From Sphingobacteriales bacterium 46-32 (lineage in GTDB: Bacteria; Bacteroidota; Bacteroidia; Chitinophagales; Chitinophagaceae), in assembly GCA_001898485.1 (NCBI GenBank), contig MKTY01000027.1:62001-126000 (forward strand): a stretch of DNA of 64,000 nucleotides, in the 5' to 3' direction. Of this stretch, positions 9,001-18,975 are shown one piece after another. The position numbers and the translations under genes were made by a program. The notes beneath the pieces were generated by a model that saw nothing but the letters and a program-made list of their open reading frames with translations, did no database searches and was not told the DNA's origin. Numbering within the stretch: the stretch's first letter is position 1; the number at the start of each line of letters is the position of its first letter.

Positions 9001-10323
9001 TTATTGAAATGTACCGGTAGCTGGAGGTACTATTTTTATATGATCAATTTTTTTCTGTTCAATAGCTTTCTGTATTTGTGGAAGGCTGCCCGGCTGTAAT
9101 GTAATTGTAGTATGACATCTTCCTGTTGTTTTGAATTCGCTCAGGCTGTAAAGGAATGCATTGTTTTCGTCGCTGGAAAGAACCAGTAAAATGACCCGTT
9201 GATCAAGCGGGAGCAGCGGGTCATTTTCAAAAGTGAGTATATCATTGTCTAACTCATCGGTTTGGATGAGCACTTTACTTTCCGGTAGTAGAAAGAATCC
9301 GATAGCATTGCCGATTTCTTTATTTGTAATTTTTATCCTGATATCCTGTTTGGCGAGAAAGGGGATATTTTCTTTTAGAAACAGATCAATATTATACCAT
9401 CCTTCACTGGTTATTTCAAAATCATAAGTGGCATATTCTGTTGTAGGTGAAACTATTATTTCCCGATCCTGCAGAACTGTGTTGTTGTCAGTAGGTGTCA
9501 TAGTAATGCTGGTATCCATACGCCAGTTGGACTGCCGCCACTTATTATTGGCAATTCCTTCTTCTATTCCTGCGGCATTCAGGTAATCAAGCAGGCAGGC
9601 CAGCATTTTATCCGACAGGTCCGGAAAGGAAGTCATGACGGAGCCAAATTTTGCTTTAAGACCAATTAGGTAAGGATTAGTGTTTACTACAGCACTTGCA
9701 TTGCGGATAAAATAAGCGAAACTGTCCGGATTACTCCAGGGCCCGCGTGCGCCTACCTGTGCAAGCGCTGGACCTGTACCATCCTTTAAAAGATTGTGGC
9801 AGGGCGTACATTTGCTGCGAAAAAACATGCGTGCTTCAGGGAGGCAGGCGCTGTCGACAGAAGGATAGGAAAGAGGTCGCGGATTCTGCCAGTCGATGAC
9901 TCCGGCGTCGTTTATTTCACCTTTAAACAACTGCATATTGGCTACAGTCTGCTGGCGGGGTATCTTGATTTCAATAGGCTTAAGAATAGTTGCATCCTGC
10001 GCTTCAAAGTAAATCATTCCATCGCTTGATAATAGCTCATTTCCTGATCTGGTCACAAGTCCGGCTGTCAAAATCTCGCCGGCGGTAATGGCTTCCCGAA
10101 CTCTTATAACAGCAGACCCTTTACCCGAAATGCTACCTGCCTTAATATGAATTTGAGCTGCATGAATGGTTTTTACTACGGTATCTGCCTGTGGATTTAT
10201 TATGAATTCCTGAAGAGGCAGGTTATCGGGCGAAAACATGGAGAAGAAGCGGGTGTCCTGGTTTTTACAGGCACTAAGGCAGGTCAGAACTGCCAGGCAT
10301 ACAAATAAAGAACGCATAAGCAA
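9001..10323 (-). CDS. c-type cytochrome lipoprotein, paralogue of the 870-2564 product
   Basis: 440 residues. An SPII signal ends at Cys19 (LSAC). The same N-terminal beta domain is present (IHIKAGSISGKGS, VREAITAGEILTAGLVT), then CTPCH (172-176) and a helix pattern with MTSFPDLSDKMLACLLDYL, where a Met could be the second haem ligand. The C-terminal beta domain repeats the SEGWYNIDLF signature of the paralogue. Its 3' end is 19 bp from the convergent ndh stop. It is shorter than the paralogue because the post-haem linker is reduced. A respiratory role is inference. Confidence 0.72.
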   Translation of the reverse strand: MLMRSLFVCLAVLTCLSACKNQDTRFFSMFSPDNLPLQEFIINPQADTVVKTIHAAQIHIKAGSISGKGSAVIRVREAITAGEILTAGLVTRSGNELLSSDGMIYFEAQDATILKPIEIKIPRQQTVANMQLFKGEINDAGVIDWQNPRPLSYPSVDSACLPEARMFFRSKCTPCHNLLKDGTGPALAQVGARGPWSNPDSFAYFIRNASAVVNTNPYLIGLKAKFGSVMTSFPDLSDKMLACLLDYLNAAGIEEGIANNKWRQSNWRMDTSITMTPTDNNTVLQDREIIVSPTTEYATYDFEITSEGWYNIDLFLKENIPFLAKQDIRIKITNKEIGNAIGFFLLPESKVLIQTDELDNDILTFENDPLLPLDQRVILLVLSSDENNAFLYSLSEFKTTGRCHTTITLQPGSLPQIQKAIEQKKIDHIKIVPPATGTFQ

Positions 10324-10418
10324 TCCGTTTTAATGGTTTGCCTGCACTAAAACGAGCCAGGAGAATTTAAGTTCTTTATCAGAAAAAATAATTATTTCAA
10401 AAAAAAATGAAAATAAGA

Positions 10419-10952
10419 TCAGGCGAGGCGAGCCAGTATTTTACGCCCGCGCGAACGGAATGCTGCTGACTCCTGGTCCCAACGTTCTTCTATTATACGG
10501 CGCAATTCACCGGCAATGTCGGGATACTGCCTGCTCATGCGCTCGAGTATGGTCAGTGAAAAAGCTTTTACCGCAGCTTTTTCCTGCGGGTCACAGATAT
10601 AATCAAAACAGTAGTTCATGAGTTTGCCCTGCAGGCGAACAGGCACATCTATATCCTGCAGCAATCGCACAGCATTGCGTCTGACAGCCGGGGGCATATC
10701 ATCTTTTTCCATTTGGCGGATGAGGGCCGTAAGATGTGGCCTGATCAGTTGCGGATGTTGCTGCACCGCATAACTTAACGGCCAGGCAGATCGTTGTATC
10801 ACCCGCTCCGTACCGGTCATAAACAGGTTGAATAATTCATTAAACCTTTGCTGCGAGTTTCCCACCCATTGTACAATCTTCATACAATTGGCACGGGAGT
10901 GTTCTTTTTCTATCTGGTCGATCAGTTTCATGCTCATTGAAAATATCTGCAA
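10419..10952 (-). CDS. HEAT-like helical repeat protein of unknown function
   Basis: 177 residues, all helical, with HEAT-like units (HLTALIRQMEKDD, PAVRRNAVRLLQDID, KAAVKAFSLTILERM). No signal peptide or membrane segment. Met7 (MKLIDQIEKEH) is an alternative start. I do not recognise a specific family; such proteins are usually scaffolds. Confidence 0.6.
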   Translation of the reverse strand: MQIFSMSMKLIDQIEKEHSRANCMKIVQWVGNSQQRFNELFNLFMTGTERVIQRSAWPLSYAVQQHPQLIRPHLTALIRQMEKDDMPPAVRRNAVRLLQDIDVPVRLQGKLMNYCFDYICDPQEKAAVKAFSLTILERMSRQYPDIAGELRRIIEERWDQESAAFRSRGRKILARLA

Positions 10953-10998
10953 TAACCGGTATTATTTTAAACAGCATATTACATATTAATAATGACTG

Positions 10999-11892
10999 TT
11001 AGTCATACATCGATTGCTGGTTTGGCTGACGTGCCGGAATGGGCAGGTTTTGTTTAAAAGTCTTATTAATGCCTTCAATAAAATGCGTGGCCAGTAAGGG
11101 CGATTCCAGTTCTATATTTTGATGCACGAAGAAGTAAAGCTTCTGCAATCCGTCTTTTCGCCATTTCTTTATTCTTGTCAGCCAGTCATTGAGACGGGCT
11201 TTATCGCTGGGGTGATTTGCACCTACATACCTTACAAATGCCACAGGACTGGTAAGGCGCATGTGTAGCATATCGCGCCGGCCGGCGGTATCCACAATGA
11301 TATTGGCCATACCCAGTTTCTCCAGCAGATCGCCATAGGCCTTACTCACTTTCTTATCCGAAAACCATTCCTCATTTCTTACTTCCACCGCCAGAGGTAT
11401 CTCTGATGGAAAATTTTCCAGCACATGTTTGAGCCGGTCAAAATCGCGGGGTTTGAAATTGTCGTGCAACTGAAGGAAAGCCATACCCAACTTGTGTTCA
11501 AAATTGCTGACCGCATTACAGAATTCACTAATGGGATCTTCCACGTCAATCAATCGTTTAAAATGACTGATCGTATTGGTGAGTTTGGGAAAGAAACGGA
11601 AATTATCGGGTGTCTTGTTTTTCCAGGTTTCCACCTGTTGCCAGGAGGGCATACCATAAAAGGTTGCATTTAACTCAATACTGTTGAATTGAGTGGAGTA
11701 GTAAGCCAGTTCATCTTTTGTGCCTTTGGGATAAAAGCCTTTGAGATCGGTCTTATTCCATTTTGCACAGCCTACACATACCTCAAATTGCTCTTTATTT
11801 TTACCTGCTTTAAGTACACGTGCTGTATCGGGAGAATCTTTGGGTAATGAAAAATCAACCTTACCGGGATCAGCTACTTTTCCGAATTGCAT
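10999..11892 (-). CDS. DUF72 (YecE-like) TIM-barrel protein
   Basis: 297 residues. The DUF72 fingerprints are in order: VGCAKWNKTDLKGFYP, YSTQFNSIELNATFYGMP, FRFFPKLTNTISH, LAVEVRNEEWF, and the C-terminal YFFVHQN. The fold is TIM-barrel-like and the biochemical role is unknown. Cytosolic. The start is preceded by a small palindrome (TTGTATAACAA). Confidence 0.9.
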   Translation of the reverse strand: MQFGKVADPGKVDFSLPKDSPDTARVLKAGKNKEQFEVCVGCAKWNKTDLKGFYPKGTKDELAYYSTQFNSIELNATFYGMPSWQQVETWKNKTPDNFRFFPKLTNTISHFKRLIDVEDPISEFCNAVSNFEHKLGMAFLQLHDNFKPRDFDRLKHVLENFPSEIPLAVEVRNEEWFSDKKVSKAYGDLLEKLGMANIIVDTAGRRDMLHMRLTSPVAFVRYVGANHPSDKARLNDWLTRIKKWRKDGLQKLYFFVHQNIELESPLLATHFIEGINKTFKQNLPIPARQPNQQSMYD

Positions 11893-12238
11893 AGTATACT
11901 ATTTGTATAACAAATTAGGATAAAAGAAGCGTTTGACCGGAAAAAAATATGGGCTGATTAGATTTGAAGATGGGGAGACAATGTGCTAATATGCTGATGT
12001 GCTAATGGGATTAGAAGATGGCTGGTACCCGGAGAAAGTATATATGCTAAAAATAGGGTCTGAAAATCAGAATTGCACTGTTGTTTGTGGACGGTGCTAA
12101 ATAGTTTCAGCGCCTTATAAGCATATAAGCTTTATTGCGATGTGGGAATGTTTTCCCTCTTTCCGGTCAGAAATCAAATCTTTAGGCAAGTCGGCTATTG
12201 ATTCATCTCGCCATTAGCACATCAGCACATCAGTATAT
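11893..12238. other. 346-bp intergenic region with inverted octamer repeats
   Basis: GTGCTAAT-type units at 11983-12006 face ATTAGCAC-type units at 12213-12236 in inverted orientation across about 205 bp. Nothing else is recognised inside. Confidence 0.6.
11983..12236. repeat. inverted pair of octamer repeat clusters
   Basis: Left cluster: GTGCTAAT, ATGCTGAT, GTGCTAAT. Right cluster: ATTAGCAC, ATCAGCAC, ATCAGTAT. The left cluster is the reverse complement of the right, the same arrangement as at 38689-38880. Confidence 0.85.
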
Positions 12239-13087
12239 TCATTCTGACAGCGCTTCATACTCTTCATTGCTGAGGCTGATACCTGCTGCTGCCATATTTT
12301 CCTTTAAATGTGTAATAGATTTGGTGCCGGGTATAAGCAGGATGTTGGCTGACCGGCGCAATAGCCAGGCCAGTGCAATCTGCGCTGTAGTGGCATTATG
12401 TGCTTTTGCAATAGCGTTGATCTTGTCGCTTAATTTATCCGGACCGGATGCCAGCGGATACCAGGGAATAAAAGCGATGTTGTGCTGTGCAGTATAATCA
12501 AGCACATCTTCCCATTTACGCTGTGCCAGGTTATACAGATTCTGGACAGATACAATGGGAATTATTTTCTGTGCGCGTTCAATTTCTTCGATACCCACTT
12601 CAGATAATCCCACGTGTTTGATCTTTCCGGCCTTTACTGCGGCTGCAACGGGTGCCAGCGTCTCTTCAATAGAAAAACGCGGATCAACACGGTGCAGCTG
12701 CCAGAGCTGGATTTGTTTTTTGCCCAGTCGCTTGAGACTGCCCTCGATGGTCTGTGCAATGTAGGCAGGATCACCATTTACCGGCCATTGATTGGGACCT
12801 GTGCGGGTAAGGCCACCCTTGGTAGCAATTACGAGTTGATCATACTGGTCGCTGAGTGCATCATGTATCAGCACTTCGTTGGTATGCGGACCATATGAAT
12901 CTGCCGTGTCGATGAAATTGACACCGAGCTTTACGGTTTCCTGTAAAACGTTCAGCGCATTGGCGCGGTCTGCTGCTTCTCCCCATACCCCGGCACCAGT
13001 GAGCTGCATTGCTCCATAGCCCAGCCGGTTGATAGTGTATTCGCCAGCCAGATTATAAGTCAGCGAAACGGTATTTGTTGAGCTCAT
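12239..13087 (-). CDS. aldo/keto reductase
   Basis: 282 residues, (beta/alpha)8 NAD(P)H-dependent oxidoreductase. The catalytic set is visible: Asp and Tyr in DTADSYG, Lys in ATKGG and His in WQLHRVD. The C-terminal IPGTKSITHLKEN is the cofactor-binding loop. It lies 29 bp behind the MFP gene of the efflux operon and may be co-transcribed, though a functional tie is not evident. Substrate unknown. Confidence 0.92.
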   Translation of the reverse strand: MSSTNTVSLTYNLAGEYTINRLGYGAMQLTGAGVWGEAADRANALNVLQETVKLGVNFIDTADSYGPHTNEVLIHDALSDQYDQLVIATKGGLTRTGPNQWPVNGDPAYIAQTIEGSLKRLGKKQIQLWQLHRVDPRFSIEETLAPVAAAVKAGKIKHVGLSEVGIEEIERAQKIIPIVSVQNLYNLAQRKWEDVLDYTAQHNIAFIPWYPLASGPDKLSDKINAIAKAHNATTAQIALAWLLRRSANILLIPGTKSITHLKENMAAAGISLSNEEYEALSE

Positions 13088-13116
13088 ATATTCAGATTTT
13101 ATTTATTAAACTACCA

Positions 13117-14238
13117 TTAATGCTCTGGTTGAATCTGCACCGTCTGTCCGTTGCGGATTTCTTCAGAAGCTTTTTTTATCAGTGTGTCCTGTGGCGTCAC
13201 TGCTCCCGTTATTTCGGTACGCTCACCATTGCTGGTGCCGGTGGCAATGGGTACCCATTCTGCTTTGCCATCTTTTACACGGATCACGAATACGCCCAGC
13301 GTTGAATTGAGAATGGCAGTGCCGGGGACATTGACAGTACCTGCACCACTTTGCAAGGGCAGCACGATTTCAGCAACCATGCCAGGCAGTAATTTTTTAT
13401 CATTATTCACTACATCCATTTCCACACGTTGCGAACGCAGTCGATTGTCGAGCGCACCTGCTGCTCTGGCAATGCGGGCAGTAAATGTATCGCCGGGTAG
13501 GGATTGAACGGTAAATCTCACTTCCCCGTTTCTGTCCAGGCTACCGGTATAGGATTCGGGCACACTCACCACCAGCCGCAGTTTCTTTTGCTCTACCAGC
13601 GTGAAGATGGGCTGCTCAGATCCTTTTCCTGTTGGTCCCACATAGGCGCCGGCACTTACGTTCCTCGCAGAAATGATGCCACTGAAGGGAGCCCGTATCT
13701 GCAGATAATTACGGGTATCTGTCACTTCGCGATAGGTAGCACGTGCAGCTTCCAGTTGTGCCAGATCCGATTGCTGGCGCGCATTGGCCAGTTCCAGATC
13801 ATTGGGCGAAATGGTACCCGGCGTTTTGCTGGTTTGCAACAGGCGGTCATAAGTTGCTTTACTGGCTATATATAATGCTTCCTGCGATTTGAGTCGTGAC
13901 GCAGCTGCATTTTGTTGGGCATTTAACTCCGGCGCTTCCAGTGTAGCCAGCAGCTGACCGGCCTGTACTTCACTGCCTACATCTGCATACAACCTGCTCA
14001 CAAAGCTGCTTACCTTGGCATACAAATCTACCTGCTGCCAGGCCTGCACTTCACCCGGTATGCGCACGGTGGCCGAAAGTTTTCCTTCCTGTGGCAGAAT
14101 AGCCGGGATACCAGCAGGAGCAGCTGTAGTCTTTTTTATATTTTTTTCCGTTGCCTCTGATTCATCACAGGCTGTGAGCGCTGCAGCTACTGCTGCCAGC
14201 ATTAGTACATAAAACGTATAAGTTGAGAAACGGTTCAT
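13117..14238 (-). CDS. RND efflux periplasmic adaptor (membrane fusion) lipoprotein
   Basis: 373 residues. An SPII signal (ALTAC near residue 24) predicts a lipid-anchored periplasmic adaptor. The two biotinyl-lipoyl halves (QQVDLYAKVSSFVSRLYADVG and YLQIRAPFSGIISARNV) bracket a helical hairpin of about 80 residues, and a beta-barrel and membrane-proximal domain follow. It would bridge the RND pump (14250-17552) and the TolC-like channel (17587-18975). The 11-bp spacing from the pump gene shows an operon. Confidence 0.93.
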   Translation of the reverse strand: MNRFSTYTFYVLMLAAVAAALTACDESEATEKNIKKTTAAPAGIPAILPQEGKLSATVRIPGEVQAWQQVDLYAKVSSFVSRLYADVGSEVQAGQLLATLEAPELNAQQNAAASRLKSQEALYIASKATYDRLLQTSKTPGTISPNDLELANARQQSDLAQLEAARATYREVTDTRNYLQIRAPFSGIISARNVSAGAYVGPTGKGSEQPIFTLVEQKKLRLVVSVPESYTGSLDRNGEVRFTVQSLPGDTFTARIARAAGALDNRLRSQRVEMDVVNNDKKLLPGMVAEIVLPLQSGAGTVNVPGTAILNSTLGVFVIRVKDGKAEWVPIATGTSNGERTEITGAVTPQDTLIKKASEEIRNGQTVQIQPEH

Positions 14239-14249
14239 TTTTTATCTGC

Positions 14250-17200
14250 TTATAAATGAGTAGATGGTTTAGGTGTGCTGCCGGCATCTGCCAGTCCGGG
14301 AATATAATGGGTGCTTTCTTCATCTTCGGGATCCAGCGACAGGCTCTGTGTAGAAGCTTTACCCTGTCCCCAGGCAAATGCCAGCGGTAGAATAAACAGG
14401 GCGGCAAAAGTGGAGGCAATCAATCCGCCGATTACGGCACGTCCCAGCGGCGATGACTGATCGCCTGCTTCACCCATACCCAGTGCCATCGGTATCATAC
14501 CCACCACCATGGCCAGTGCCGTCATGACGATGGGACGCATCCGCAGGGCAGCTGCTTCACGTGCCGATAATAGGGCATTGCCATTATGCTTACGCAACTG
14601 CTCTGCATTGGTGATGAGCAGTACGGCATTCGAGATGGAAACGCCTACCGACATGATCATGCCCATATAAGATTGCAGGTTGAGGGTAGATCCACAGCAT
14701 ATCAGCAGGGCCAGTGAACCCAGTAATACAGCAGGCACGGTTACGAGTACAATACCGGATACTTTGAATGACTGGAAGTTGGCTGCGAGCATCAGGAAGA
14801 TCACTACTACAGCTATTAGCAATCCGCTTTGCAGACTGCTGAGTGTATCTGTAAGTGTATTACTCAGGCCAATCAGCTCCACATTCAGGCCGCGTGGTAA
14901 TTCTCCCAGGTTTTTAATTGCTTTTTGTACATCGCCGGCCGCCGTGCCCAGATCCTGGTGATTGAGATTGGCCGTGACGGTGAGCATGGGGATAGCCCCG
15001 AGGTTATCGGTTTCGCCATAAGTATAGCCTTCGCTGATGCTGGCCACATCGCTTAGCGATGGACGAATGTTATTACGCAGCAGGGGAATGGCGCCAATTT
15101 CTTCTTTACTGTTCATTTTGTTTTCAGGTATCTGCACCTGCACATTATAACTGTACCCGGCAGCTTCATCGGTCCAGATATTCTTTTCTGTATAACGCGA
15201 TGAAGAAGTGGAGGCCACCAGCGACCGCGATACATCATACATATCCACACCCAGCTGTGCGGCCCTGATCCGGTCTACATTGATATTGATGGCAGGATAG
15301 CGGATCGATTGACCAATCTGCACATCGCGCAGGTAGGCGATTTTCTTAAGCTCATCGACCATCTTTTTGGCGTAAGTTTCGTTGACTGATTTATTACGGC
15401 CCGAAAAACGAACTTCTACCGGTGTGGGCGAACCCTGACTCAGAATCTTATCTGTAAGCTCAATAGGTTCAAACGATAAGCGCATAGATGGATTAATACT
15501 ACCGGCCTTTTCCCTGATCTGATCTTTGAGGTCATCGAGGTCGGTATGATAGCCTTCTTTTAAAGCCACCTGCAATACCGATTCATGTGAGCCTGCCATC
15601 CAAAGATAAATAGGGCTGATAGAAAAGAGCCCCGGATGATTGCCCACATAAGCCGATGTGATAGATACATTTTCTTTACCCACTACTTCTTCAATACCAT
15701 TGAGCAGTTTGAGCGTTTCCAGCTCAGTTTCTTCAATACGTGTGCCATCGGGTACACGCATACGCACCTGAAACTGGCTTCCGTTGACCTGTGGCAACAC
15801 ATCGCGCCCGATGGAGTTGAATAGCCAGGCGGCAAGTCCTGCTGTAACGAGTATATAACCGGTTACAATAATTTTTTTGTAAGGCATCATCCGGTTGATG
15901 AAGCGGAGATAACGTGCCCGCAGGCGTTCAAACCAGCTTACTTTCCCATCGCGGTTGCTATCATCGCGCTGCAGCAGAATTTCTTTCTGGCCCCAGGTAT
16001 TATGTTCATCGCTGAGGCCGGCAGCCTGCAGGGTTTCGGCATCCGTTAATTCGTGTCCGTCTTTTGCCTTATGCTTTTTTACTTTCATGAGCCAGTTGGC
16101 CATGATGGGTACAAAGGTCTGTGCCAGGAAATAAGAAACAATCATGCTGAAGCCTATTGACAGGGCCAGTGGCAGAAACAATGATCCCGGAATACCACCC
16201 ATCGTAAAGGCAGGTGCAAATACCGCGAGGATACAAAAAAGGATCAGCAGTTTGGGGAAAGCAATTTCCTTACAGGCATCCCAAATGGCGAGCGCCTTCG
16301 GTTTGCCCATATCAAGATGCTGGTGAATATTTTCTATGGTCACCGTACTTTCATCGACCAGGATACCTATCGCGAGAGCGAGTCCGCTCAACGTCATAAT
16401 GTTGATGGTCTGCCCAAAAAGACTCAGAAAGAGTATGGCCGAAATGATGGATGCAGGAATGGTAAGGATAACAATGAGTGCTCCCCGCATATCTGCCAGA
16501 AATAATAATACCATCAGGCCGGTAAGTATAGCGCCGATCACCCCTTCACTCATCAGGCTCTTCACCGAATTGATCACATAGGTTGACTGGTCAAATTCAT
16601 AACTCACTTTTACATCTTCGGGCAGGTTGGTTTGAATACGGGGCAGGGCTTTTTTCAGGTTTTGAACCACCTCCCAGGTAGAGGCATCTGCATTTTTGGC
16701 AATACTGAGATAAACAGATCGCCGCCCATTGACCAGCGCATAACCGGCTGTCATATCTGCTCCGTCACTTACCGTTGCAACATCGCGCAGGTAAAGGTTT
16801 TGAACTCCTCCTTTAAAAAGCGGAATATTCTCAAAATCCTTTACCGTTTTGACCGTTGTATTGGTAGGGGTGATATAGTATTTATCTCCAATGCGCACAT
16901 TACCCGAAGGAGCGGTGAGGTTATTGAACCGCAACGCTTCTACCAGCTGATCAGGAGTGAGATTATGCTGGCGCAAAAGAGATGGGTTAGCGTTTACAAC
17001 AACAGTGCGCACATTGCCTCCAAAAGGTGGGGAGGAAACGATACCGGGTATGGAGGTAAACGTAGAACGCACGTATACGTTGGCCAGGTCGAGCAGCTCA
17101 TTATTGGTCCGTTTATCGCTGCTCAGCACCAATTGACCAACGGGAAGGGTAGAAGCGTCGAAGCGGATAATAAACGGAGGATTTGAGCCTGGCGGAAAGG

Positions 17201-17552
17201 CAGCCTGTATCCGGGTAGAGAAGGAGTTGAGTTCCGCGGCTGCCTGGGCCATATTGGTACCGGGATAAAAATTGATTTTCATGAGCGTAAGACCCTGGAT
17301 ATTCTTGGTCTCAATGCTCTTTATACCATTTACAAAAAGGAAGATATTAATGTATTGCTTTGCAAAAAAAGCTTCCATCTGGGCTGGTGTATAACCGCCA
17401 AATGGATGCGATACATATATTACCGGCAGATCAAGTTTGGGGAAAATGTCGATTTTGATGGTATTGACCGCTTTAATCCCAAAAAAGAACAGCCCGGCTA
17501 CGATCACCAGGATGGTTATTGGTTTTCTTAATGCAAATCTGATCAGGTTCAT
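14250..17552 (-). CDS. RND-family efflux pump, inner membrane subunit, with EF-hand-like loop
   Basis: 1100 residues, a full-length AcrB/CzcA-superfamily transporter with two repeats of six TM helices and periplasmic porter domains. The TM4 motif is GILVDESTV (about residue 399), so the second acidic residue is Glu. The TM10 lysine of AcrB is replaced by Ser in SISNAVLLI (about 970), as in some Bacteroidota and Acidobacteria subfamilies. The long cytoplasmic loop between TM6 and TM7 contains DSNRDGKVSWFE (531-542), which fits every ligand position of a canonical EF-hand loop. It exports drugs, lipids or metals through the adaptor and TolC partner; the substrate is not deducible. Confidence 0.94.
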   Translation of the reverse strand: MNLIRFALRKPITILVIVAGLFFFGIKAVNTIKIDIFPKLDLPVIYVSHPFGGYTPAQMEAFFAKQYINIFLFVNGIKSIETKNIQGLTLMKINFYPGTNMAQAAAELNSFSTRIQAAFPPGSNPPFIIRFDASTLPVGQLVLSSDKRTNNELLDLANVYVRSTFTSIPGIVSSPPFGGNVRTVVVNANPSLLRQHNLTPDQLVEALRFNNLTAPSGNVRIGDKYYITPTNTTVKTVKDFENIPLFKGGVQNLYLRDVATVSDGADMTAGYALVNGRRSVYLSIAKNADASTWEVVQNLKKALPRIQTNLPEDVKVSYEFDQSTYVINSVKSLMSEGVIGAILTGLMVLLFLADMRGALIVILTIPASIISAILFLSLFGQTINIMTLSGLALAIGILVDESTVTIENIHQHLDMGKPKALAIWDACKEIAFPKLLILFCILAVFAPAFTMGGIPGSLFLPLALSIGFSMIVSYFLAQTFVPIMANWLMKVKKHKAKDGHELTDAETLQAAGLSDEHNTWGQKEILLQRDDSNRDGKVSWFERLRARYLRFINRMMPYKKIIVTGYILVTAGLAAWLFNSIGRDVLPQVNGSQFQVRMRVPDGTRIEETELETLKLLNGIEEVVGKENVSITSAYVGNHPGLFSISPIYLWMAGSHESVLQVALKEGYHTDLDDLKDQIREKAGSINPSMRLSFEPIELTDKILSQGSPTPVEVRFSGRNKSVNETYAKKMVDELKKIAYLRDVQIGQSIRYPAININVDRIRAAQLGVDMYDVSRSLVASTSSSRYTEKNIWTDEAAGYSYNVQVQIPENKMNSKEEIGAIPLLRNNIRPSLSDVASISEGYTYGETDNLGAIPMLTVTANLNHQDLGTAAGDVQKAIKNLGELPRGLNVELIGLSNTLTDTLSSLQSGLLIAVVVIFLMLAANFQSFKVSGIVLVTVPAVLLGSLALLICCGSTLNLQSYMGMIMSVGVSISNAVLLITNAEQLRKHNGNALLSAREAAALRMRPIVMTALAMVVGMIPMALGMGEAGDQSSPLGRAVIGGLIASTFAALFILPLAFAWGQGKASTQSLSLDPEDEESTHYIPGLADAGSTPKPSTHL

Positions 17553-17586
17553 CGGTTGATTATATAAATAAAAAGATGATTATTGT

Positions 17587-18975
17587 TTAAGGCAGCTCAC
17601 TGGTAAATATGCTGAAATCGCCGGCTGCAGCGGCTTTCAGCAACAAAGCCTGCCATACATTGTTGTACGCAATATCCCGGTCGGTCTCTGCTCTCACCAG
17701 TGCATAAATGGATTGTGACAGGTCAACGAGATCGGTCAATCCATTTTGATATAACACGGAACGCTGGGTATAGGCATCGCCGGCAGCCTTTAACTGGGCA
17801 GGCGCCTGGCGGTAAATGGTTAATGCGTTTTGCCATTTGGTATCAGCTAGTTTGCGCTGCGCGTCCAGTTGCTGTGCAGCCAGATTGTATTCTTCCTGCA
17901 GTCCTTTACTGATCATTTCCTGTGAGCGTACCTGTTGCGACAGGCGATAAGGCTGAGTAATGTTCCAGGTTACACCCAGGCCCAGCAGGTAATTGGTGCG
18001 CGTTGGCTTTATACCAGGCCAGTAGGCTGTGGTAAAATCATGCTGGTTTTGTGCATAGCCACTGCCAAAGCCTGAGCCGCGCGTTTGCAAAATGCCTACA
18101 AGTGAAAAGGTAGGGTAGTAGAGGGTTTTCAGGTATTTTCTTTGTTGCTCACTCACTGTTATCCGGCTTTTGGCCAGTTGCATAAGCGGATGTTGTTCCG
18201 GGGCTGGTGTAGACGTATTGTTCGCGGGAATTCGTGTCAGGAATGTGCTGTCGAGAATAAATTCACCGGAGGTGATGCCCATCAGTTGCGATAGCTGATT
18301 GGCTTGTTGCTGTTCATTATCCTGTGCCCGTGTATAGGCTATAAGCGCATTGGCATAATCGGCATTAGCCAGCGATGAGTCAACACCTGCCACCAGTCCG
18401 TTTAGTGCTTTCGCGACTACGGAACGCCGCACCGTATCGATGCGATCCAGGTTTTTGCGATACGAATAACTCAATTGATGCGCGGCTTGCAGGTTGAGAT
18501 AAGCTGCTGCTACTTTGACTGAATGCTGAAACAACTCCTGCGAAAGATCCTGCTGATCCCGCTGCGCTACAGATTTGGCCACATTGATTTTTTCTTTGGC
18601 TTTGCCAAAGGCAAAAAAATCCCAGTTTACATTGGTGAGATACAGCGCACCGAAAGCGGCATTCCAGTTTTGCTCCGGCAGGGGAAGACCCGAAGAGGCT
18701 ACGCCCAGTCCGCCAAAACCATATAGCGGACCGTTTTGTCCGTTGACGGTGCCAAAATCCTGCTGCAATCCAAAATTGATATTGGGCAGATAGTCGCGCC
18801 GGGCCTGCTCAACAGATGCCTGCGAAGAACGGGCATATTGCTGTCGGGCACGGATGCTGCCATAATTGTGTAAGGCCGTGTCTACAGCTGCTTTGAGTGT
18901 CAGCACCTGCTGTGCCTGCAGGATGCCGGGCAGGATGATGGGCAGCAGGATATATGCGATCAGTTTTTTCCACAT
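17587..18975 (-). CDS. TolC-family outer membrane efflux channel
   Basis: 462 residues from the ATG at 18975, chosen because it gives a clean Sec signal (MWKKLIAYILLPIILPG, cut near AQA). A longer ORF to 19137 adds an improbable leader. Two homologous coiled-coil halves typical of the OEP family are visible (SVEQARRDYLPNINFG, LTDLVDLSQSIYALV). It forms the trimeric exit duct. It is first gene of the efflux operon; the pump starts 34 bp downstream. Confidence 0.92.
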   Translation of the reverse strand: MWKKLIAYILLPIILPGILQAQQVLTLKAAVDTALHNYGSIRARQQYARSSQASVEQARRDYLPNINFGLQQDFGTVNGQNGPLYGFGGLGVASSGLPLPEQNWNAAFGALYLTNVNWDFFAFGKAKEKINVAKSVAQRDQQDLSQELFQHSVKVAAAYLNLQAAHQLSYSYRKNLDRIDTVRRSVVAKALNGLVAGVDSSLANADYANALIAYTRAQDNEQQQANQLSQLMGITSGEFILDSTFLTRIPANNTSTPAPEQHPLMQLAKSRITVSEQQRKYLKTLYYPTFSLVGILQTRGSGFGSGYAQNQHDFTTAYWPGIKPTRTNYLLGLGVTWNITQPYRLSQQVRSQEMISKGLQEEYNLAAQQLDAQRKLADTKWQNALTIYRQAPAQLKAAGDAYTQRSVLYQNGLTDLVDLSQSIYALVRAETDRDIAYNNVWQALLLKAAAAGDFSIFTSELP

